Position numbers and translations under genes: made by a program
NCBI GenBank assembly: GCA_002968845.1
Contig: PVBG01000013.1
Coordinates: forward strand, 62,001 to 126,000
Direction of reading: 5' to 3'
Length of the DNA stretch: 64,000 bases
Source: Neorhizobium tomejilense
Lineage (GTDB): Bacteria > Pseudomonadota > Alphaproteobacteria > Rhizobiales > Rhizobiaceae
In this document: positions 42,230 to 51,743 of the stretch, piece by piece
How positions within the stretch are numbered: the stretch's first letter is position 1
Layout: every line of letters begins with the position of its first letter
Notes under the pieces: model-generated
Told to the model about the DNA's origin: nothing
The model's input: only the letters and a program-made list of their open reading frames with translations
Database searches by the model: none

Positions 42230-42619
42230 TCAGGGACTGCCGGCGCCGATGCGGGCGGTCACCTCGATCTCGATCTTCATTTCTGGCGTGGTGAGGCCGC
42301 ACACGACCATGGTGGCCGCAGGCCGGATCTCGGAGAAGGTCTCGCCGAGAACCTGCACGATGGCATCGTAATCGGCTATGTCGGTGAGGTAGTAGCGCAC
42401 CCGGACGATATCCTGGAGGCCGCTGCCGGCCTCTTTCAGCGCTTTTTCGATCGTGCCGAGCGTGTTGCGCGTCTGGGCGGCAGCGTCTTCGGGCATTTCC
42501 ATCCTGGCATAGTCGTAGCCGGTGGTACCGGAGACATAGACCATGTCGCGGTCCACCACGGCGCGCGAATAGCCGATCCGCGCTTCGAAGGGCGATCCGG
42601 AGGAAATCCGCTTGACCAT
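42230..42619 (-). CDS. Rid (YjgF/YER057c/UK114)-family protein, non-RidA subgroup
   Basis: The 129-residue protein has the Rid fold text YVSGTTGYDYARMEMP, QTRNTLGTIEKALKEAG, VRVRYYLTDIADYDAI and a C-terminal KIEIEV strand. RidA enzymes hydrolyse 2-aminoacrylate and need an arginine in the P-A-R segment. Here that segment reads RPAATMVV, so the arginine is replaced and imine deaminase activity is doubtful. It lies between leuD and leuB, 16 bases from the leuD stop, and is probably co-transcribed with leuD. Its function is unknown. Confidence 0.88.
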   Translation of the reverse strand: MVKRISSGSPFEARIGYSRAVVDRDMVYVSGTTGYDYARMEMPEDAAAQTRNTLGTIEKALKEAGSGLQDIVRVRYYLTDIADYDAIVQVLGETFSEIRPAATMVVCGLTTPEMKIEIEVTARIGAGSP

Positions 42620-42635
42620 CAGGATGCTCCGGAAA

Positions 42636-43241
42636 TCAGAGCCAGGGGCGAGCGGCTCGGTTGTTGTTCTCGAAAGTGCTGATCGCGGCGTCGCTCTTCA
42701 GCGTCGAGGCGATGTCGTCGAGGCCCTCGAGCATGATATGGCGGCGGCCTGGATCGATGTCGAAACGGATGGAGCCGCCATCCGGGCCGGTGATTTCCTG
42801 GGCTTCCAGGTCGATCGAGAGGATGGCGTTCGAGCCGCGTTCGGCATCGTCCATCAGCTTTTCAAGATCTTCCGGGGAAACGACGATCGGCAGGATGCCG
42901 TTCTTGAAACAGTTGTTGTAGAAAATGTCGGCGAAGCTCGTCGAGATAACGCAGCGGATGCCGAAATCGAGAAGCGCCCACGGCGCGTGTTCGCGCGAGG
43001 AACCGCAGCCGAAATTGTCACCGGCGACCAGGATCTTGGCGTTGCGATAGGCCGGCTTGTTCAGCACGAAATCGGGATTTTCAGAACCGTCGTCCTTGTA
43101 GCGGGCTTCCGAGAAGAGACCCTTGCCAAGACCGGTACGCTTGATAGTCTTGAGGTAATCCTTCGGAATGATCATGTCCGTGTCGATATTGATGACCGGA
43201 AGCGGCGCTGCAACGCCGGTGAGTTTCGTGAACTTTTCCAT
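42636..43241 (-). CDS. leuD: 3-Isopropylmalate dehydratase small subunit
   Basis: The 201-residue protein has the LeuD start [20 protein letters not shown], then the loop [17 protein letters not shown] and the conserved [17 protein letters not shown]. With LeuC it isomerises 2-isopropylmalate to 3-isopropylmalate. I chose the ATG at 43241, six bases after GGAGG. An ATG 13 codons earlier has no such site. leuC is not in the window, as is common in Rhizobiaceae, where leuC and leuD are separated. Confidence 0.96.
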   Translation of the reverse strand: MEKFTKLTGVAAPLPVINIDTDMIIPKDYLKTIKRTGLGKGLFSEARYKDDGSENPDFVLNKPAYRNAKILVAGDNFGCGSSREHAPWALLDFGIRCVISTSFADIFYNNCFKNGILPIVVSPEDLEKLMDDAERGSNAILSIDLEAQEITGPDGGSIRFDIDPGRRHIMLEGLDDIASTLKSDAAISTFENNNRAARPWL

Positions 43242-43334
43242 GATCTGCCTCCAGATGGACTTATCTGCGGAAGCTGCCATAAAGCAAATCGACGCAGATT
43301 TGAAGGCCTGTTTGGCGTGAACCGGTACGCCGAG

Positions 43335-43351
43335 GCGCCGGAAACCGGCGC
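43335..43351 (-). terminator. Stem-loop between small membrane protein gene and leuD
   Basis: GCGCCGG and CCGGCGC form a perfect 7-bp stem with loop AAA, 28 bases beyond the stop of the small membrane protein gene. There is no T-run. It may mark the end of that transcript. Confidence 0.4.
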
Positions 43352-43378
43352 ATTCGTCTCTTTACCGCTTCGGCGCGA

Positions 43379-43606
43379 TCAAAGATCGATGATCGTGCCG
43401 CGGCCGTCGTTCCAGACGCGCATCTCGCGCTTGCTTGTCTTGGCCCGCACCGGAACCGGCTTCAGCCGCGCCGAAAGCGCACGCCCGATGGACAGAACTG
43501 CGAGAATGCCGGCAAAGGCGACGGTCAGCGAAGCCGTCAGAAGTGCTGCCATGGCGAGCACGGCGATGGCCGATATGATGACGAAGAAGATGCGAATATT
43601 TTGCAT
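43379..43606 (-). CDS. Small two-helix membrane protein of unknown function
   Basis: The 75-residue product starts with MQNIRIFFVIISAIAVLAM, followed by a second hydrophobic stretch to about residue 41. It then has a basic cytoplasmic-type tail ending in RVWNDGRGTIIDL. An AAAGGT ribosome binding site lies six bases before the ATG. I do not recognise the family. The hairpin-like pair of membrane segments and the R-x-W-N-D-G-R-G-T-I-I-D-L end would be good search handles. It diverges from the CitE-like gene and has its own stem-loop before leuD, so it may be a single-gene unit. Confidence 0.65.
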   Translation of the reverse strand: MQNIRIFFVIISAIAVLAMAALLTASLTVAFAGILAVLSIGRALSARLKPVPVRAKTSKREMRVWNDGRGTIIDL

Positions 43607-43713
43607 GGTATATACCTTTCTCACCAAGGAATGTGGAGCCTTGCGCCCTTTCTTGCAAGGGGCTTTGGGCATGCAGTATTGCCGCAGACCAAAAAGATTG
43701 GCACAAAGCGCCG

Positions 43714-44616
43714 ATGATCGCCTTGACCGATATCAAATCCGCCTCCTTTCATATTCGCCGGTCGATTCTGAGCGTGCCGGCCGGAAACACGAGGGCATTG
43801 GAAAAGGTGCATGGCCTCGATTGCGACGCGGCGATCTTCGACCTCGAAGATTCCGTCGCGCCGGAAAAGAAGGGCGAGGCCCGCGACAACCTGCGCCGGC
43901 TGTTTAAGGAAAACCTGCTCAAGGGCAGGGAAGCGATCATCCGCATCAACCCGCTCGAAACCGAGTTCGGCAAGGCGGACATGGATCTCGTGACCGAAGT
44001 CTCTCCGGACATCGTGCTGATCCCGAAGGTCGAGCATATGTCGCAGGTCCAGGCGGTGGCGGATATCCTTTCCGAGGCCGGTGCTCCGGACGATCTCGCC
44101 ATCTGGGCGATGATCGAAACGCCGAAGGGCGTCCTGAATGCGCCGGCGATTGCCCCTGTCGACGAGCGGCTCCAGTGTTTCGTGGTCGGCCTCAACGACC
44201 TGCGCAAGGAAACAGGCGTGCTGCCCCAGCTGGGCCGGGCCTATCTGGTGCCCTGGCTGATGCAGATCGTGCTCGCCGGCCGCGCCCATGGCATCGATGT
44301 GATCGACAGCGTCTTTAACGACTTCAGCGATGCGGAAGCCTTCGAAGCGGAATGTGCCCAGGGCCGCGCTATGGGTTTTTCCGGCAAGATGCTGATCCAT
44401 CCGGCCCAGATCGAACCTGCCAACCGGCATTTCGGACCGGATCCACAGGCCGTGGAAGAGGCGGAAGCGGTAATCGCCGCCTTTGCGGAACCGGGAGCGC
44501 AACATCTCAACATCATCAACCTGAACGGCAAGATGGTCGAAAGGCTGCATCTGGCGGAGGCCCAAAAACTTGCCGCCACGGCCCGGATCATCGCTGAAAG
44601 AAAGAAAACGCCATGA
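43714..44616 (+). CDS. HpcH/HpaI aldolase / CitE-family CoA-lyase
   Basis: The 300-residue TIM-barrel protein has RRSILSVPAGNTRALEKV, AAIFDLEDSVAPEKKGEARD (metal-binding acidic pair), IIRINPLE and the late GFSGKMLIHPAQIEPAN. These are the marks of CitE-like malyl-CoA, beta-methylmalyl-CoA or citramalyl-CoA lyases. There are no citD or citF genes nearby, so it is not a citrate lyase subunit. The ribosome binding site is weak. The ATG at 43714 fits the family start. It overlaps the DUF1737 gene by four bases, so the two are coupled. The exact CoA substrate is undetermined. Confidence 0.88.
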   Translation: MIALTDIKSASFHIRRSILSVPAGNTRALEKVHGLDCDAAIFDLEDSVAPEKKGEARDNLRRLFKENLLKGREAIIRINPLETEFGKADMDLVTEVSPDIVLIPKVEHMSQVQAVADILSEAGAPDDLAIWAMIETPKGVLNAPAIAPVDERLQCFVVGLNDLRKETGVLPQLGRAYLVPWLMQIVLAGRAHGIDVIDSVFNDFSDAEAFEAECAQGRAMGFSGKMLIHPAQIEPANRHFGPDPQAVEEAEAVIAAFAEPGAQHLNIINLNGKMVERLHLAEAQKLAATARIIAERKKTP

Positions 44617-44819
44617 AGCTGTATCGCTTCCTCAGCGGCCCCGACGATTCCTCCTTCTGCCACAAGGTGACGGCGGCGCTGAACAAGGGGTGGGAACTTT
44701 CCGGCTCGCCGACCTATGCCTTCAACGCCACGACCGGCGAGATGCAGTGCGGCCAGGCGGTGACGAAAACCGTTCACGGCAAGGAATATGACCCGGAAAT
44801 GAAGCTCGGCGAGCAATAG
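44613..44819 (+). CDS. DUF1737 small protein
   Basis: The 68-residue protein begins MKLYRFLSGPDDSSFCHKVTAALNKGWELSGSPTYAF, the typical DUF1737 sequence (K-V-x-x-x-L-x-x-G-W-x-L-x-G). Its ATG overlaps the CitE-like stop (ATGA). The fold is small and globular and no function is known to me. Coupling to a CoA-lyase gene is the only clue. It converges on a metallopeptidase gene with a 15-base gap. Confidence 0.85.
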   Translation: MKLYRFLSGPDDSSFCHKVTAALNKGWELSGSPTYAFNATTGEMQCGQAVTKTVHGKEYDPEMKLGEQ

Positions 44820-44834
44820 GCTCCCGTCAGAGGA

Positions 44835-45272
44835 TCAACGCTGTGCAGCTTCGTCGGCGCTGGCCTCGATGCGCTCCATGTCGTCGTCGCTGAGGCCGAA
44901 ATGGTGGCCGATCTCGTGGATCAGCACATGGGTGATGATATCGCCCAGGGTTTCCTCGTTTTCCGCCCAGTAGTCCAGGATCGGCCGGCGATAAAGCCGG
45001 ATGCGGTTCGGCAATTCGCCCGTTTCCATGTTGAACCGCTCGGAAATGCCTCGGCCTTCGAAAAGGCCGAGCAGGTCGAAGGGTGTCTCGAGCGCCATGT
45101 CCTCGAAAACGTCGTCGTCCGGAAAATCCTCGATCTCGATCGTCAGGTTGACGGTGAGAGCCCGGAATTCCTCCGGTAAATGACCATAGGCCTCGATTGC
45201 CAGCGACTCGAACGTGCTGATCGTCGGTGCGTGGCGATCCTGCCAATCGTCGGTCTGGTCGATGCGGGCCAT
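44835..45272 (-). CDS. Minimal zincin-like metallopeptidase (DUF1025 type)
   Basis: The 145-residue protein has the zinc motif HEIGHHFGLSDDDM near the C-terminus, preceded by LGDIITHVLI and the mid-region RIRLYRRPILDYWAE. Proteins of this kind are called minimal MMP-like or DUF1025 metallopeptidases. The H-E-x-x-H-H-x-G-x-x-D pattern holds the full zinc set. No signal peptide is visible, so it is cytoplasmic. The substrate is unknown. It diverges from the imuA operon and sits near, but not on, the LexA box. Confidence 0.9.
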   Translation of the reverse strand: MARIDQTDDWQDRHAPTISTFESLAIEAYGHLPEEFRALTVNLTIEIEDFPDDDVFEDMALETPFDLLGLFEGRGISERFNMETGELPNRIRLYRRPILDYWAENEETLGDIITHVLIHEIGHHFGLSDDDMERIEASADEAAQR

Positions 45273-45407
45273 AGGTTCTCCTTCTGATCAGGCCCATATA
45301 GTACCTCCAGCGATATTTTTCGAGTGAAGAATCATCGGCCTAGGATCCAAGGAAAAGATTCCCAAGATTTGGCTGTTGACTCTTTCGGACAGCTCTGGAA
45401 TCCATAA

Positions 45408-45422
45408 GAACATAAAGAGAAC
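45408..45422 (+). promoter_or_regulatory. LexA (SOS) box upstream of imuA
   Basis: GAAC-ATAAAGA-GAAC is a perfect GAAC-N7-GAAC, the LexA operator of Alphaproteobacteria. It lies 22 bases before the imuA ATG, where bound repressor would block the start region. It explains DNA-damage control of imuA-imuB-dnaE2. Confidence 0.92.
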
Positions 45423-45444
45423 ATGTGCAGATGGAGCTGACGCC

Positions 45445-46383
45445 ATGGCCGAGCACGCCACGGCGCAGGAGACGCTTTTTGCCCTGCGCGAACAGATCGC
45501 CAGATTGGAAGGAAAATCTCTGCCGGCGCTTGCCGCGGCGGAACAGGCGGACTCGGCTGCCGATCCGGAGGGCAGGAAATCCAAGAACAACACACCCCGT
45601 CTGCCATTCGGCGTACCGCCGATGGATATCGCCTTGGAAGGTGGCCTGCCGCTCGATGGCATCACGGAAATCCGTTCCCATTTGATGGGGGATGCCGGGG
45701 CAGCAAGCGGCCTTGCTCTCTCGCTGGCGTCCCACCTCAAGGCGAGACAGCCGAGCGAGGCGCCGCTTCTCTGGATCTGTGATGTCGTCTCCATGCAGGA
45801 GGCCGGAATTCCCTATTCCATCGGCCTCAAACAGTTCGGATTGAGCCGCCGGGATATTCTTTATGCCTCGCCACGCAAGCTGGACGATGCCCTGTGGCTT
45901 GCAGAGACCGCATTGGCAAGTGGGGCTCTTGTCGCCGTCATTCTCGAAATCCGGGGAAATCCCAAGCATTTCGGGCTTACCGAAAGCCGCAGGCTGGGTC
46001 TCAGGGCAAAGGCGGCGGGGCGGCCGCTTTTTCTATTGCGCCATGCGGGAGAGGAGGAGGCGAGTAGCGCCTCGTTCCGCTTTCTTGTCGAACCGGCGCC
46101 GGCGGCTCACCGGCATCTTCCGGATGGATCCGTGCTTGGCGACAGCATCGGTCATCCCGTTTTCAGGCTGACCCTGGAGAAGAGCCGTAACCCGGCTCCT
46201 CTGTCCCTACTTCTGGAGTGGAACCCCCATGACCGTCAATTTTCCCTTGGCCAAGACGCAGGAGAGGCTTTTTCTTTCCGCAACCCGCCAGCGCATCCTG
46301 GCGCTCGTCTTCCCGCATCTGCCGACCGACAGAATCGCGCGCCGGCTCTGGGGACTGTCGTGGCGTTCGAAAGGGCGTCCTGA
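45445..46383 (+). CDS. imuA: SOS mutagenesis protein ImuA
   Basis: The 312-residue protein has a coiled start (ETLFALREQIARLEG), then a RecA/SulA-like core with RLPFGVPPMDIALEGGLP, LLWICDVVSMQEAG and LLWLAE-type segments. The late [15 protein letters not shown] strand is typical of the ImuA C-terminus. ImuA works with ImuB and DnaE2 in damage-induced mutagenesis. The ATG at 45445 has GGAG eight bases upstream. An in-frame ATG at 45376 lies before the LexA box and is rejected. The last 155 bases overlap imuB, encoding a proline/alanine-rich tail of low complexity. Confidence 0.9.
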   Translation: MAEHATAQETLFALREQIARLEGKSLPALAAAEQADSAADPEGRKSKNNTPRLPFGVPPMDIALEGGLPLDGITEIRSHLMGDAGAASGLALSLASHLKARQPSEAPLLWICDVVSMQEAGIPYSIGLKQFGLSRRDILYASPRKLDDALWLAETALASGALVAVILEIRGNPKHFGLTESRRLGLRAKAAGRPLFLLRHAGEEEASSASFRFLVEPAPAAHRHLPDGSVLGDSIGHPVFRLTLEKSRNPAPLSLLLEWNPHDRQFSLGQDAGEAFSFRNPPAHPGARLPASADRQNRAPALGTVVAFERAS

Positions 46384-47848
46384 GCATCATCCGCCGATCC
46401 TCTGCGCCGGCCGGCGCGAAAACGCCATGCGGCTCACAGCGCTAGACGAGGTTTCCGAACGTCTTGGGCTGAAGCGCGGGCAGGGGCTGGCGGAGGCGCG
46501 CGCCATGTTTCCGAAGATCGACGTGGTGGACGAAGATGACGCTGCGGACCACGGCCTTCTCGAGGCGATCGCCGATTGGTGCGATCGTTATACCCCGCTG
46601 GTGGCGCTGGACGGCCGCGAAGGCCTGTTTCTCGACATCACCGGCTGCGCCCATCTCTTCGGTGGCGAAGAAACCCTGTTGAAGGATATTCTGGGCCGGC
46701 TTTTGCAGATGGGCTTCGACGTCAAAGGGGCGATCTCCTCGTCGCCGGGCCTGTCCTGGGCGGCCTGTCGTTTCGGCCGCGGCGGCGTGATCGCCGATCA
46801 GGCGACGGAGGAGGTGCTGGCGCCTCTGCCGGTCAACGCTCTGCGCATCGATGAGGCCACCGTCGCATCGCTCTACAAGCTCGGGCTGAAAAGGATCGGC
46901 GACCTTCTGCCCATGCCGCGTGCGCCGTTGGCTCGCCGTTTCGGCATGCACCTCTTGCTTCGACTGGATCAGGCGCTCGGGCACAATGAGGAAGCCATCT
47001 CGCCTCGTCGTCCGGTGGCGGCCCTTTCCGCCGAGCGGAGGCTGCCCGAACCGATCCAGGCGGAAGAGCATATTCTCCAGCTCACCGGCCAGATTGCGAT
47101 TTCGTTGAAATCGGAACTGGAGGCTCGCGGTGTCGGAGGGCGGGTTTTCGAACTGGTGCTTTTCCGTGTCGATGGCCGGGTGTTTCGCATCGCGGCCGGC
47201 GCCTCGCAGCCGTTGCAGGATCCGAAACGGATCTCCTCGTTGTTTTCCGAGCGCCTGAACGCGGTGCATGATGATCTCGACGCCGGCTTCGGTTTCGAAC
47301 TCCTGCGTCTCAACGTGCTGCAGCACGACGTCTTCAGGATCTCGCAGGGCGATTTCACCGGCAATGGCGACAGCGAAATCTCACTCGCCGATTTTATCGA
47401 CCGGGTCTCGGCCCGGCTCGGGGCCGACTGTCTGCAGATCGCCGACCCCAAACAAAGCCATATGCCGGAGCGCGCCGAAATATTTGTGCCGGCGATCGCG
47501 GCACGGATCGTCCGGGAAGGAACCCGGGAGCTTTCCGCCTTCGTGCCGAGAAGCGATCGGCCCTTGCGACTTTTCAGGCATCCGGAGCTCGTGGAAGCCT
47601 TTGCGGCAACGGTGCCGGATGGGCCTCCCCGGCGTTTCCGCTGGCGCCGCATCGTCCATGAAGTCATCCGCGCCGAAGGGCCGGAGCGGATCTCGCCGGA
47701 ATGGTGGCATGACGAGGAGGATGTTGAGGAACGCGATTATTTCAGGCTTGAAAGTGAAGCCGGCCGCCGCTTCTGGATTTTCCGCGCAGGCCATTACGTT
47801 GCCGGCAAGGCTGCACCGACCTGGCGGGTGCACGGGATTTTCGCATGA
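46229..47848 (+). CDS. imuB: Y-family polymerase-like protein ImuB
   Basis: The 539-residue protein begins its palm-like domain with [21 protein letters not shown]. It continues with [25 protein letters not shown], and a little-finger-like region follows. The C-terminus includes [20 protein letters not shown] (DUF6504). In true Y-polymerases the first motif has a catalytic aspartate. Here F-P-H-L replaces it, in keeping with known ImuB proteins that bridge rather than polymerise. It has GGAG before the ATG and begins 155 bases inside imuA. The conserved palm start begins at residue 22, so a much later start is not possible. Its stop overlaps dnaE2 by four bases. Confidence 0.92.
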   Translation: MTVNFPLAKTQERLFLSATRQRILALVFPHLPTDRIARRLWGLSWRSKGRPEHHPPILCAGRRENAMRLTALDEVSERLGLKRGQGLAEARAMFPKIDVVDEDDAADHGLLEAIADWCDRYTPLVALDGREGLFLDITGCAHLFGGEETLLKDILGRLLQMGFDVKGAISSSPGLSWAACRFGRGGVIADQATEEVLAPLPVNALRIDEATVASLYKLGLKRIGDLLPMPRAPLARRFGMHLLLRLDQALGHNEEAISPRRPVAALSAERRLPEPIQAEEHILQLTGQIAISLKSELEARGVGGRVFELVLFRVDGRVFRIAAGASQPLQDPKRISSLFSERLNAVHDDLDAGFGFELLRLNVLQHDVFRISQGDFTGNGDSEISLADFIDRVSARLGADCLQIADPKQSHMPERAEIFVPAIAARIVREGTRELSAFVPRSDRPLRLFRHPELVEAFAATVPDGPPRRFRWRRIVHEVIRAEGPERISPEWWHDEEDVEERDYFRLESEAGRRFWIFRAGHYVAGKAAPTWRVHGIFA

Positions 47849-50800
47849 CGAGCGTCCCGGCTTTTTTCGAGATCGGTGCCAAGACGAACTTTTCCTTCCT
47901 GGAAGGGGCGGCCAAACCCGAGGAGATGATCATCGCGGCCAGCGTGTCCGGCTTGTCCGGTCTCGGTATCGCCGACAGGAATTCCGTTGCCGGCGTGGTG
48001 AGGGCGCATAGCCAAGTCAGAAACATGAAGGAAACCTATGAGCTTCAGCAGAAGCAGGGCAGAAAGAAAGACGAGGAAGCGGCCATCCTCCCTTGCGCGT
48101 TTTATCCGGGAGCGCGGCTCGTTTTTTCCGACAAGACGCCGGATATCCTCGCCTATCCGCAGAACCGGAAGGGTTGGGCCAATCTCTGCCGCCTGCTGAG
48201 TCGGGGGAAACTCAGGGCGGACAAGGGGGCCTGCATTCTGGAAGAATGGGATCTTCTGGAATGGTGCGACGAGATGATGCTGGCGATCGTGCCGGATTTT
48301 TCCCGCGTGGAAGAGATGTCCTATCGACATTACCTGGAAGGCTGCCTCGGTAGATACCGGGAGCGGTTCAGAAAGAACATCTATCTGGTTCTATCACCGA
48401 CCTATGATGGACGAGATGCCTTTGTCTTCAGCGCGCTTGCCCAGATTGCGGCGGGCAGCCGGGTGCCTTTGATTGCAACCAACCTGCCCCTTTTCCATCT
48501 CCCTTATCGGCGTTCCCTGTCGGATGTGGTGACGGCGATCCGCGAACATGTGACGATCCAAGAAGCTGGATTCCGGCTCGCGCCGAATGGAGAAAGGTAC
48601 ATCAAGCAGGCTGCCGAAATGGTGCGGCTCTTCCGCGGCTATCCGGACGCGATCGCCAATACGGAAAAGTTCTTCAGCCGGCTGAAGTTTTCGCTCGATG
48701 AACTCAGCCATAACTATCCCGACGAGAGCGTGCCTAGCGAGACCGTGTCCGAAACCCTGGAACGGTTAACCTGGGAAGGCGCAAAGCGCCGATATCCCAA
48801 CGGCATCGAGGAAAAGGTCTCCAACCAGATCAGGTACGAACTCGATCTGATCAAGGAGATGGAATACGAGCCCTATTTCCTGACGGTGCGCCACATTGTC
48901 TGGCATGCCAGATATGTTCTCAAAATCCTCTGCCAAGGGCGTGGATCCGCCGCCAATTCCACCGTCTGTTTCTGCCTCGGCATCACCGAGGTCGATCCCA
49001 CATTCACGACGCTTCTCTTCGAACGGTTCATTTCGACGGAGCGGAACGAGCCGCCGGATATCGACGTGGATTTCGAGCATGCGCGACGCGAGGACATTAT
49101 CCAGTATATCTACCAGCATTACGGCTATCGCCATGCCGGTTTGACGGCGGCGGTCACCAGTTACCGGACCCGCATGGCAGGCCGCGAAGTCGCAAAGGCT
49201 TTCGGCCTTTCCGAAGATGTTCAATCGGCGCTTTCCAGTACCGTCTGGGGCTGGTCGGAGGATGGGCTTTCGGAGCGGGACGCCAAAGTCGCCGGCCTGG
49301 ATGTGACGGACAGGACGACACTCAAGGTGATAGCCCATGCGAAGGAACTCATGGGCTTTCCACGCCATCTTACCCAGCATGTCGGCGGGTTCCTGATAAC
49401 CCGCGACCGGCTGGATGAAGTCGTGCCGATCATGAAAACGGCGATGCCCGGCCGTTACATGGTCGAATGGGACAAGGACGACCTCGATACGCTGAAGCTT
49501 TTGAAGATCGACGTGCTGGCGCTTGGCATGCTGACCTGCCTCAAGAAGGCATTCGAGCTGATGACGCAGCATTACAATCGAGAGGAGACGCTGGCTGGTC
49601 TTCTTCAGGATAAGCAGGATGATGTTTATGACATGATCTGCCGTGCCGACACGATCGGCGTATTCCAGATCGAAAGCCGGGCTCAGATGAGCATGCTGCC
49701 GCGGCTAAGGCCTCGGGAATTCTATGATCTTGTCGTCGAGGTGGCGATCGTTCGACCAGGACCGATCCAGGGGAACATGGTCCATCCATATCTGAAGCGG
49801 CGGGAAGCCTTACGGAACAATCAGCCTATCGAATACCCCGGCCCTGAATTGGAAAAGGTTCTTGAACGGACACTGGGGGTCCCGCTTTTCCAGGAGCAGG
49901 CAATGCAGATCGCAATCACCGGAGCTGGCTTTTCGGCGGCGAAAGCGGACAAATTGCGTCGGTCGATGGCGACGTTCAAGCGTTCCGGAAGAGTGGATGA
50001 ATTCAGGCGTGATTTCATTGCTGGCATGCAGAAGAACAAGTACCCAAGAGAATTCGCAGAAAGCTGCTTCAGTCAGATCGAAGGTTTTGCCGAATACGGG
50101 TTTCCGGAAAGCCATGCGGCTTCGTTCGCTTTGCTTGTCTACGCCTCTTCCTGGATCAAGGCCTATTACCCGGATGTCTTCTGTACGGCGATGTTGAATT
50201 CCCAGCCAATGGGCTTTTATGCGCCGGCGCAGCTCGTTCGCGATGCGCGGGAACATGGCGTCAAAATTCTTCCCGTCGATATCAATCGCTCGGATTGGGA
50301 TTGCACTTTGGAAGCGGCTGCCTTCGACCGGAATGCGATCGATAAGCGCCATGGATCCATGCGGGACGTCATCAAGACCCGACGGGCCGTGCGGCTTGGG
50401 TTTCGCCAGGTCAAAGGCCTTGCCGGAAAGGACATGATCGAGAAGCTCATCGCCAACCGCGGAGAGGGCTATACCGCGATCCATGATCTCTGGCAGCGGT
50501 CCGGCCTCGACAAGTCGGATATCGAGCGGCTCGCGGATGCCGATGCCTTCAACTCCGTAGGGCTCAATCGTCGTGAGGCGCTCTGGGCGGTCAGGGGGCT
50601 CGATGCCAGGAGGGCTGCCGAGAAACTGCCTCTGTTCGAGGTGGCCGATCGCACGGATTTGAGGCCCGAGGCGAGAGTGGCGCTTCCGGAAATGCTGCCC
50701 GGGGAACAGGTGGTCGAGGATTACCGCTATCTCTCGCTTTCGCTGAAGGCGCATCCGGTCTCTTTCCTGCGGGAGGAATTCAAGGCGATGGGGATTACCC

Positions 50801-51282
50801 GGAGCGTCGATCTCTTGACTGTCCCGAACGGGCAGAGGGTGACGATCGGCGGGATCGTTCTCGTCCGGCAGCGGCCGGGTTCGGCCAAGGGCGTTATCTT
50901 CATGACGCTGGAAGACGAGACCGGTGTTGCCAATGCGATCGTCTGGTCAAAGATTTTCGAACGTTACCGGCCGGTCGTGATGGGCGCGCGGCTGGTGAAG
51001 ATCCGGGGGAGGCTGCAAAGCCAGAGTGGTGTCATCCATACCGTGGTCGAGCATATCGAGGATATTACCCCGATGCTGGGTCTGCTGCAGAAGGAGGCGA
51101 AGCGGCTCGGCGTATCGGCCCGCTCGGACGAGACGCTGCAATCGAGCGGCGACCACCGGCAGAAGAGGCGTTCGAATGGAATGGAGGAGGCACGCGGGGG
51201 GAGTGCAAAGGAGGCGGTGCCTCGCGATTCCTACGAAGCCGGACCAGGGAGCGTCATGCCGAAAGGCCGCAATTTCCACTAA
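47845..51282 (+). CDS. dnaE2: Error-prone DNA polymerase DnaE2 (ImuC)
   Basis: The 1145-residue C-family polymerase has an N-terminal PHP domain ([21 protein letters not shown]). The palm has the catalytic aspartates in [17 protein letters not shown], then [14 protein letters not shown] and [22 protein letters not shown]-terminal OB-fold has [26 protein letters not shown]. It performs translesion synthesis with ImuA and ImuB. The shorter N-terminal form and lack of the replicative dnaE C-terminal tail separate it from DnaE1. It begins with the ATGA overlap to imuB and lies under the LexA box. Confidence 0.96.
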   Translation: MTSVPAFFEIGAKTNFSFLEGAAKPEEMIIAASVSGLSGLGIADRNSVAGVVRAHSQVRNMKETYELQQKQGRKKDEEAAILPCAFYPGARLVFSDKTPDILAYPQNRKGWANLCRLLSRGKLRADKGACILEEWDLLEWCDEMMLAIVPDFSRVEEMSYRHYLEGCLGRYRERFRKNIYLVLSPTYDGRDAFVFSALAQIAAGSRVPLIATNLPLFHLPYRRSLSDVVTAIREHVTIQEAGFRLAPNGERYIKQAAEMVRLFRGYPDAIANTEKFFSRLKFSLDELSHNYPDESVPSETVSETLERLTWEGAKRRYPNGIEEKVSNQIRYELDLIKEMEYEPYFLTVRHIVWHARYVLKILCQGRGSAANSTVCFCLGITEVDPTFTTLLFERFISTERNEPPDIDVDFEHARREDIIQYIYQHYGYRHAGLTAAVTSYRTRMAGREVAKAFGLSEDVQSALSSTVWGWSEDGLSERDAKVAGLDVTDRTTLKVIAHAKELMGFPRHLTQHVGGFLITRDRLDEVVPIMKTAMPGRYMVEWDKDDLDTLKLLKIDVLALGMLTCLKKAFELMTQHYNREETLAGLLQDKQDDVYDMICRADTIGVFQIESRAQMSMLPRLRPREFYDLVVEVAIVRPGPIQGNMVHPYLKRREALRNNQPIEYPGPELEKVLERTLGVPLFQEQAMQIAITGAGFSAAKADKLRRSMATFKRSGRVDEFRRDFIAGMQKNKYPREFAESCFSQIEGFAEYGFPESHAASFALLVYASSWIKAYYPDVFCTAMLNSQPMGFYAPAQLVRDAREHGVKILPVDINRSDWDCTLEAAAFDRNAIDKRHGSMRDVIKTRRAVRLGFRQVKGLAGKDMIEKLIANRGEGYTAIHDLWQRSGLDKSDIERLADADAFNSVGLNRREALWAVRGLDARRAAEKLPLFEVADRTDLRPEARVALPEMLPGEQVVEDYRYLSLSLKAHPVSFLREEFKAMGITRSVDLLTVPNGQRVTIGGIVLVRQRPGSAKGVIFMTLEDETGVANAIVWSKIFERYRPVVMGARLVKIRGRLQSQSGVIHTVVEHIEDITPMLGLLQKEAKRLGVSARSDETLQSSGDHRQKRRSNGMEEARGGSAKEAVPRDSYEAGPGSVMPKGRNFH

Positions 51283-51431
51283 TTACCGATGCAATGATAC
51301 AAAGGAAGAAGCCGTGGGCATGGCAGCCTCCCTTAAGAAGTGACTCATATATGTCGATTCTTTCTTGACATCTCCTGTCCGCTTTCGCAAAAAGAAGATG
51401 ATACAGGTCATGTTTGGCAGGTCGACCGAGA

Positions 51432-51743
51432 ATGCTGGTTTGCAGTTGCAATTACATCACCGACAGGGAAATCAAGGACGTCATCACGCAGCTCCTTGAC
51501 GACGACTGTTGGCAGCTCATCGTACCGTCAAAGGTCTATCACGCCATGGCGAAACGCGGCCGCTGCTGCGGCTGCTTCCCGGGCGTTGTCGACCTGATCA
51601 TCCGCACAACCGAGGAATATCACGCCGCGCACCACTCGACGGAAGACGAGGTGGTCGTATATATGTCCCGCTTGAGACAATTCCATGAGGAAAACAGGAG
51701 AGCGGACATTGAAAGGCGACTCAAAGGTCATCGAGCGGCTTAA
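51432..51743 (+). CDS. bfd: Bacterioferritin-associated ferredoxin (2Fe-2S)
   Basis: The 103-residue protein has the BFD four-cysteine pattern, C-S-C near the start ([16 protein letters not shown]) and R-C-C-G-C-F-P around residue 40, which binds a 2Fe-2S cluster. Bfd delivers electrons to bacterioferritin so that stored iron is released. The tail of about 40 residues after the BFD domain is longer than in enteric Bfd (64 residues). It overlaps bfr by 35 bases. I start it at the ATG 51432. An earlier in-frame ATG at 51414 would add six residues. No clear Fur or Irr box is evident upstream. Confidence 0.88.
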   Translation: MLVCSCNYITDREIKDVITQLLDDDCWQLIVPSKVYHAMAKRGRCCGCFPGVVDLIIRTTEEYHAAHHSTEDEVVVYMSRLRQFHEENRRADIERRLKGHRAA

